Source: Asparagopsis taxiformis (taxonomy: Eukaryota > Rhodophyta > Florideophyceae > Bonnemaisoniales > Bonnemaisoniaceae). From it: a stretch of DNA of 64,000 nt. Shown in pieces: positions 58,657-64,000 of the stretch. Below the pieces are notes generated by a model, which did no database searches, was not told the origin of the DNA, and saw only the letters and a program-made list of their open reading frames with translations. Every line of letters begins with the position of its first letter. The stretch's first letter is position 1. Both the position numbers and the translations under genes were made by a program. Where the stretch lies: the NCBI GenBank assembly GCA_030407315.1, contig JALQPE010000476.1:1-64000 (forward strand), written 5' to 3'.

Positions 58657-61600
58657 ATGACTTCCCAGCAGAAAACGGCTCTTGCCGATGACAATCCCCC
58701 GTCCCCTCCTCCGCCCATATCTCCGAGCCCCTTCACGCCAGCGCCGATGACACCAGACCCCAATCCAATTGATTCCCATCCCGTCAAAGCCAAGCTCGAG
58801 CCTTCGACAACTATGCCGTTGACCAAGCCCGAGCCCAAGCCCGCTTCCAGTCCGCCTCGTGTTCGTGCGCCGTCTGACGATGAAAATACCCCCGCCCCTC
58901 ATACCGCCTCCTCGCCTGCGCCGCACGATACCGCTGAGCCGATCGTACAGCCTCCTGCCGACCAAAAGCCCCCGCGCGCTTCTCAGCCTTCCGTAAAACC
59001 CGAACCAAGTCCAGCGTCGCCCCCGCCTGTAGTCGAAGCGACCAAACCGCTGCGCTCAGATGATGTCGATGCGACCAAGCACAGCGACCAGGTCGATGCT
59101 AGACCCGTTGAAATCGCACCGCAATCGCCGCAAATGCCATATCGTACACGTCGTAGACTAAGACGTCAGTCGGAGCCGCCAGCCGTCATTAAACCACCCG
59201 CACCAACTACGACGCCCCGCAGGAAAATCATCTACCCGGTGCTTAATGATCGTATCAGAGTCCTGTGGCATGTAGATCAAATTTACTATGAAGGTTTCGT
59301 TGATAAAGTGCTCAACTTCCGCGGAAAGAAATTCTACGACGTTTTCTACGATTCCGGTGAGCGCGAGTACTACCTTGACCTTCGTCTTCGCAAGTGGTGC
59401 TTTGCGGACGGTCGGGATAACGGCCGCCCACCCTCGCCTGAGCGAGATGAATCGTCAAAAGAGCCAGAGCCCACTGGCCCAGTCCCCGAACGCGGCGAAA
59501 AGATCCTCGTCATGTGGCATGTCGACGGCAAATATTATCCTGGCGTAGTCCATGATGTGCTGCGTACAGAGTCCCGTCCTTTCCATGACATTGCTTATGA
59601 AGGCGGCGACAAAGAATTTTTTCTCGACCTCACTGTTCGCAAATGGCGCTATCCTCCCAAACCCAAGCTGCCATTGCCTCCGCCTGAATCCTCCTCAGAT
59701 GACGATCACAGCGCTGTTCCATCTTCGCCGGACCCATCGACGCCGAGCCCCGTTGTCCGCCCGCGTACGCGTCAAACTGGCCCGCTTACCGCCCCTCCAA
59801 AACTCCTTCAAACTTCCCGCAAACCCCGGGCACGCTCCCCCGTGAACAACATAGATTTTGATGCCGCATTATCACCCGCAGATTCGCCGCAGAATGTGGC
59901 CTTCCGCAAGCGTCGCGCATCATCTTCATCTCAGATTCCTGTTAGCAAGCGCCGCAAACTGCCCTCGGAAGCAGATGAGTCTGATGATAACCCCGATGAT
60001 GATGAACCGCACATACCAATCCTACCCCCACTACCAACTTCTCCCGAGCCTCTAACTGTTTCGCCCATGCTTGCGAGTGCTCCGAAGCCTTCGTCGCCTG
60101 TACATGTTGCCTCCCCAATCGAAGAGCGCCGATCGAGATCAAAGACCAGCGTACCCAATATTGTATCGGTTGCTGGAAATCATGCAAAGAAATGGGCTGC
60201 CGAAGAGGCATCACGTATAGGAAGCAATATCGATGCGCTTCGTGATCAAGTTAGCCGTCTTCAGAGCGAAAGAGAGAAGCTTCTAGCCATATGTGCAGCG
60301 AACGAGGCTGAAGAAAACCAGGTGGAATCTAGTCGAAAAGATGGCGATGAAATTGTTGAGATAGACTCAGGCGATGCACGGCAGGATGAGCAAGATGAGG
60401 AAGCGTTGAACAAAGTCAAGGAGAGTATTGTCAATCTTGTCAAGCAATACCATGATGATATTGAAAGCCGTGAGCGCGACAGAAAGAAGGGCCTTGAAGG
60501 TCTTTTAGCCAAAGTCAATGCTCAAAATAGTAGCTTGGAGGAGGCACTGCGGCAATTGAAGGGGACGGATCTCGGTCTGCTTGAGGCTGCAGGCCGGTCA
60601 CAAACTGCTGTCGTCCCACCGCCCGCGCCTCCAGTTTCGAAGCCGGCATATCTCTCGGAGCCGGTACCAGCGCTTGATGCTGCGCTTGGTGAAGGTCCCA
60701 AGCCCTCTCCGGAGCAGTATGACGTGATTCTGCGCAACCTCCGACGTAAACTTGTGGGACTTGTTACAAGGTCCGATTGGCTTGATGCTGAGGTGAAACG
60801 CCTTGAGGAGCGTGAGAAAGCGCTCATGAGCGGCAAAGAACATACACAGGAAGTGGTGAAGCGAACGAAAGGTCGTACAGGGTCTAAAATTCCGTTGACA
60901 GTTGATCCAACGAAGAGAACCAGTTTGCCCGCATTGAACGATGTGTATAGACGAGGACCGCCGGAGCGTCAGCCTTCAAAGAAAGGGTCGGGAGCCTCGA
61001 GTGGCATTGTGAAAAAGAAAACGGCAAGCAAGAAGGTGGGTGTTGGAACCACGCGGCCAAGATACAGCGGCAAAGCGATGAGAAAGAATGTTCCAAAGAC
61101 GAAGCCGGTCAAGCCAAACTCGCGTCAAGTGGCTGTGCCCAAGCAACAGGTAGCATCGCAACCGCCGGCGGCTGCACCGTCGAAGATTGCAACACCTGCG
61201 TCGGCCCCATCTAAAGCGGCGCCCTCAAGACCAGAAGCGGAAATGATGGATATTGAGATTCCCAGCGTGACAGATCAGGAAAAGAATCTGAAAAATTTTC
61301 CGGCTCAGCTCGGACGACAAATGGATAAACAGGCTTCGGATCTTCTCGCACTCATATCCACAGTATGGCTTCTCCAGGATGAAAGTAGAAGTGAGCCTCC
61401 CCAGGACCGCGCTCAACTCGATTTGTGGGTCCGGTCATGTGTCAAGAATTGTCTACTTCATGCCGTCGTCTATTTGGGCAACTGCACCGGGATTATGACC
61501 GCCAGAAAAAACCTCCTAGAGGACGTTGACGGCGAATCTGTAACGACAGATTGGATTTCCAAGGACGGTGAAGAGGTTATCCAGAAGGCAAGACGAAACT

Positions 61601-64000
61601 ACTCCTTGTGGGACCCCCCTCTTCGGGATGTCGAGTGGGAAGCTGAAAAGCGTGTGCTTCGCGGCCTCAACATATGTTTCAGAACTGCGATTCAGTTGAC
61701 CACAGCCGGAAAGTTTTCCGCTACAATCATGTACGCTAAGGAAATTGCTCGCAAAGCTGTCACAGACTTTGACGCTATCATGGATGGGATGGAGATTGGT
61801 CAGAAAAAGGCTGCTGCTCAGAAGAAGATGATCGCCAGCAGACAAATGGCCTTGAAAGCAGCAGCGAAATCGAATTCAGCCTTACCTCCGCCATCTGGAG
61901 TGCCTAGACTAGCAAATGCAAATGCTGTATCGGCGGTTACCGCAAGTAACCCCGCTAGTACTACCGGTATTACAACAAAGCCAGGTCCACAGACAAAAGC
62001 AGCTGTCGGTATCCCGAGCGCACCTCCAGCAACCTCAGCACCTGCACATGTGCAGACTTCGGCGAGTGTGCCCACAACAACTGGAGGGTCGAACGTTGCA
62101 ACTTCTGAACCGAATGTACCTCGTACCTCATTAGGTGATACACGCCCTGCGGGTGCAGCCCCAGCTACGAAAACAGCGAAAGCAGTGAAGCCTGCGACCA
62201 CAAGGCCAATTGCTCCGACACCTATCCCCATTCAAATAGCTGTACCCCAAGCTGTCATGGTTACCAAACCATTATCAAGTCCGGCAAGCACTACAAAATC
62301 GAAGCAGGTAACAGCAGCAAAGCCCATCGCTCCAGCGGTAGTTTTCCTTACGCCCACTCTGCCAGCCCACAACACCACCTTGCCGAGAGTGGCTGCACCA
62401 GCCAAGAAAACCGCTACAGCGAAACCTGCAAAGTCACAGGCTACTGCTGCTTCTAAGACCCAACCTCCAAAGTCAAGCAATCCCAAGTCCAACGCATCTC
62501 AATCTGCGAATAAGAATGTACAAACTCCATTACAACCACAGTCAATCCCTGCAGCTGCTCTTCCACAAGTACCCAGGAAACCTGTATCTACAACAGTGGC
62601 AAAGTCGTCTCCTGCAACCAAGGGAACATTTTCGAAGACCGTGCCGGGGACGAAGCCGCCCAATCCATCTCTTCAAAAAAGTCAGCCTGCTGCAAGTGTC
62701 GCTTCCACCCAGCTGGGGAATACGCAACTTCCTGATCCATCAGCTATACCAACGCCCATTTCTCAGGACAAAACAATGGTTGAACCAGGACCTATTGCAA
62801 AGGAAAACACCTCTGGGTCGTCTATCACAGCGCCAGCCATATCAATTCCACTCTCTGCAGATAAGACATCAGGATTGGCAAATACAGCACTGGCGAAGTC
62901 GGTACCCCTTTCCACTGAGAAGGCACCTGGACTGGCAAATGTACCACTTACGAAACCAGTACCTGTCTCTGAAGAGAGGCCAACAAGGTCACAGCAAGTT
63001 TCGCAACCCAAGCTAGGACCTTCCAACACAACTAAGATGTCAGTACCGATGGCACTAGCAAAGCCTGTGGCTGTCTCGAAGGAAAGGATATCACCAATAG
63101 CGCCGGTGTCTTTAGCAAAGCCTGTGACTACTATGATAGAGAGAGTATCAGGAATACCTGCGACAATCGGACAGCAAGTTCCGCTCTTCAAGGAGAGTGT
63201 GGCAAGTTTGAATGACAGATTGAAAGGTGGACCGGCACCCGAGGCACAAGAAAGAGTACAAGAGTCAGTGTCGGCAGAAGGAGCAGAGAAAGCGAAGTCT
63301 GCCGCCAAGACTTCAGGTACGTCAAACATCAAAACCTCTACAAGAGGTCGAAGAGCTTCCCTTCCAGCATTAGCAGAGAACCTGTCTGGTTCTCAGCAGG
63401 CGGGTATAGGCCGGGTTGTAACAGAGGGCAGTAATGCTCACACATCATCGTTGTCTCATTCGACGAATCGTGCTTCTCGCCAGGTTTCTGAGGTAGGTCG
63501 TATGAGGTTTGAGAATACTCATAGTTCCAGAGGACCAGGTGACGTGTCGAAGGTAGGAAAATCAGCTGTGCAGAACACGGTTGGGGTGATACCAACGGCT
63601 TTGAGCGCGGCTGAGAAGGACAGGAAGTTTGTTCAAATGGGGTCTAGAATGGATGAATTTCTGAAGTCGATACCGGCAATGCCGGCAGTGGTGACGCCAT
63701 CTATTGACCCGATACCCGGGAGATCCAGTGTGGCATTGAGTCAACCAGCCAGGTATGGGTCTGCATTTCAGTCTACTGGGCGACGAGCAAGTACCGGTGG
63801 AATTCGTCCAACTGGTAACAGCGGGTTGGGCTCATCAGGAGGTATTAATGTTGGGATGCATGCACAGTTATTGCGAGGGCAAGAGGACTTGAGAACTAAT
63901 GAGTCTGTATTAGAGGGAGAGAGCAGTGTATATGGAGGGGTTGAAAGAAGAAGAACGGGGCAAAGTGCGATTTTACAGGCACAAGCAAAGAAAAAGCAGG
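58657..64000 (+). CDS. Tudor-domain scaffold protein B, 3' end beyond window
   Basis: Open from ATG at 58,657 (MTSQQKTALADD) without a stop to the window's right edge: at least 1,781 codons. After a Pro-rich N-terminus there are two Tudor-like domains: residues 197-247 (DRIRVLWHVDQIYYEGF, REYYLDLRLRKWCF) and 280-332 (KILVMWHVDGKYYPGVV, KEFFLDLTVRKWRY). Residues of about 505-640 are charged and helical, with a SUMO-interaction-like EIVEIDSGD at 565. Residues 904-1,015 carry the helical domain shared with protein A (TVWLLQDESRSEPP, LLHAVVYLGN, RRNYSLWDPPLRDVEWEAEK). A very long Ser/Thr/Pro/Lys-rich disordered tail follows, with repeated Ala-Lys-Pro-Val and Ser-Thr-Glu-Lys-type units. Likely nuclear. 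The start is the first ATG with a Tudor-compatible frame; an ATG at 58,489 is also in frame. Confidence 0.75.
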   Translation, partial: MTSQQKTALADDNPPSPPPPISPSPFTPAPMTPDPNPIDSHPVKAKLEPSTTMPLTKPEPKPASSPPRVRAPSDDENTPAPHTASSPAPHDTAEPIVQPPADQKPPRASQPSVKPEPSPASPPPVVEATKPLRSDDVDATKHSDQVDARPVEIAPQSPQMPYRTRRRLRRQSEPPAVIKPPAPTTTPRRKIIYPVLNDRIRVLWHVDQIYYEGFVDKVLNFRGKKFYDVFYDSGEREYYLDLRLRKWCFADGRDNGRPPSPERDESSKEPEPTGPVPERGEKILVMWHVDGKYYPGVVHDVLRTESRPFHDIAYEGGDKEFFLDLTVRKWRYPPKPKLPLPPPESSSDDDHSAVPSSPDPSTPSPVVRPRTRQTGPLTAPPKLLQTSRKPRARSPVNNIDFDAALSPADSPQNVAFRKRRASSSSQIPVSKRRKLPSEADESDDNPDDDEPHIPILPPLPTSPEPLTVSPMLASAPKPSSPVHVASPIEERRSRSKTSVPNIVSVAGNHAKKWAAEEASRIGSNIDALRDQVSRLQSEREKLLAICAANEAEENQVESSRKDGDEIVEIDSGDARQDEQDEEALNKVKESIVNLVKQYHDDIESRERDRKKGLEGLLAKVNAQNSSLEEALRQLKGTDLGLLEAAGRSQTAVVPPPAPPVSKPAYLSEPVPALDAALGEGPKPSPEQYDVILRNLRRKLVGLVTRSDWLDAEVKRLEEREKALMSGKEHTQEVVKRTKGRTGSKIPLTVDPTKRTSLPALNDVYRRGPPERQPSKKGSGASSGIVKKKTASKKVGVGTTRPRYSGKAMRKNVPKTKPVKPNSRQVAVPKQQVASQPPAAAPSKIATPASAPSKAAPSRPEAEMMDIEIPSVTDQEKNLKNFPAQLGRQMDKQASDLLALISTVWLLQDESRSEPPQDRAQLDLWVRSCVKNCLLHAVVYLGNCTGIMTARKNLLEDVDGESVTTDWISKDGEEVIQKARRNYSLWDPPLRDVEWEAEKRVLRGLNICFRTAIQLTTAGKFSATIMYAKEIARKAVTDFDAIMDGMEIGQKKAAAQKKMIASRQMALKAAAKSNSALPPPSGVPRLANANAVSAVTASNPASTTGITTKPGPQTKAAVGIPSAPPATSAPAHVQTSASVPTTTGGSNVATSEPNVPRTSLGDTRPAGAAPATKTAKAVKPATTRPIAPTPIPIQIAVPQAVMVTKPLSSPASTTKSKQVTAAKPIAPAVVFLTPTLPAHNTTLPRVAAPAKKTATAKPAKSQATAASKTQPPKSSNPKSNASQSANKNVQTPLQPQSIPAAALPQVPRKPVSTTVAKSSPATKGTFSKTVPGTKPPNPSLQKSQPAASVASTQLGNTQLPDPSAIPTPISQDKTMVEPGPIAKENTSGSSITAPAISIPLSADKTSGLANTALAKSVPLSTEKAPGLANVPLTKPVPVSEERPTRSQQVSQPKLGPSNTTKMSVPMALAKPVAVSKERISPIAPVSLAKPVTTMIERVSGIPATIGQQVPLFKESVASLNDRLKGGPAPEAQERVQESVSAEGAEKAKSAAKTSGTSNIKTSTRGRRASLPALAENLSGSQQAGIGRVVTEGSNAHTSSLSHSTNRASRQVSEVGRMRFENTHSSRGPGDVSKVGKSAVQNTVGVIPTALSAAEKDRKFVQMGSRMDEFLKSIPAMPAVVTPSIDPIPGRSSVALSQPARYGSAFQSTGRRASTGGIRPTGNSGLGSSGGINVGMHAQLLRGQEDLRTNESVLEGESSVYGGVERRRTGQSAILQAQAKKKQ

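Noticed and set aside
61818..63332. Minus-strand frames of 137 and 189 codons opposite Tudor gene B
   Set aside because: Shadows of the Ala/Lys/Pro/Thr-rich tail of gene B.

Overview
This window looks like nuclear DNA from an intron-poor, gene-dense eukaryotic microbe, most plausibly a unicellular alga and perhaps a red alga. The evidence is long, mostly single-exon genes of clearly eukaryotic families (VPS28, a VAMP7-type SNARE, an anoctamin, a DGAT1-type acyltransferase, PP2C, a type II NADH dehydrogenase), two short spliceosomal introns of which one carries a perfect TACTAAC branch site, and an ABC-F protein whose N-terminus resembles a red-algal plastid transit peptide. The lineage call is an inference from these traits, not from a database match.

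Positions 1 to about 20 kb are a pile-up of Ty3/gypsy LTR retrotransposons that end in chromodomains. Element 1 (minus strand, gag to chromodomain from about 10.9 kb down to 4.0 kb) has a CGT/ACG-rich composition unlike the rest and is split over four reading frames; one break is a single missing base inside reverse transcriptase. It appears to be inserted into element 2, whose integrase-chromodomain half, polypurine tract and LTR start follow at 11.66-13.65 kb. Element 3 (14,255-19,903) is complete, with near-identical LTRs and a 5-bp target-site duplication, but its single gag-pol frame carries two in-frame TAA codons. Left of element 1 lie a 350-bp tandem repeat and a frameshifted plus-strand coding relic.

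Positions 20-27 kb are gene-poor: a broken gene for a secreted Cys-rich protein, an intact PIF/Harbinger-type DDE transposase, and a decayed transposase-like relic.

Positions 27-64 kb are compact and gene-dense, with many convergent and divergent neighbours: a GNAT-like membrane protein, a VAMP7-like SNARE, NDH-2, a secreted Cys-rich protein, a kinase fused to Sel1 repeats, a coiled-coil protein, a DGAT1/SOAT-family acyltransferase, a plastid-type Uup-like ABC-F ATPase, VPS28, PP2C, a prolyl-4-hydroxylase-like protein lacking its metal-binding histidines, an anoctamin, a focadhesin/RST1-like helical-repeat protein, and two very large, divergently transcribed Tudor-domain proteins.

The most novel item is that last pair (53,594-64,000). 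The two proteins share an N-terminal Tudor module, SUMO-interaction-like motifs in long disordered regions, and a C-terminal helical domain of about 110 residues that I do not recognise. They look like an inverted duplication that produced a lineage-specific family of chromatin or SUMO scaffolds.
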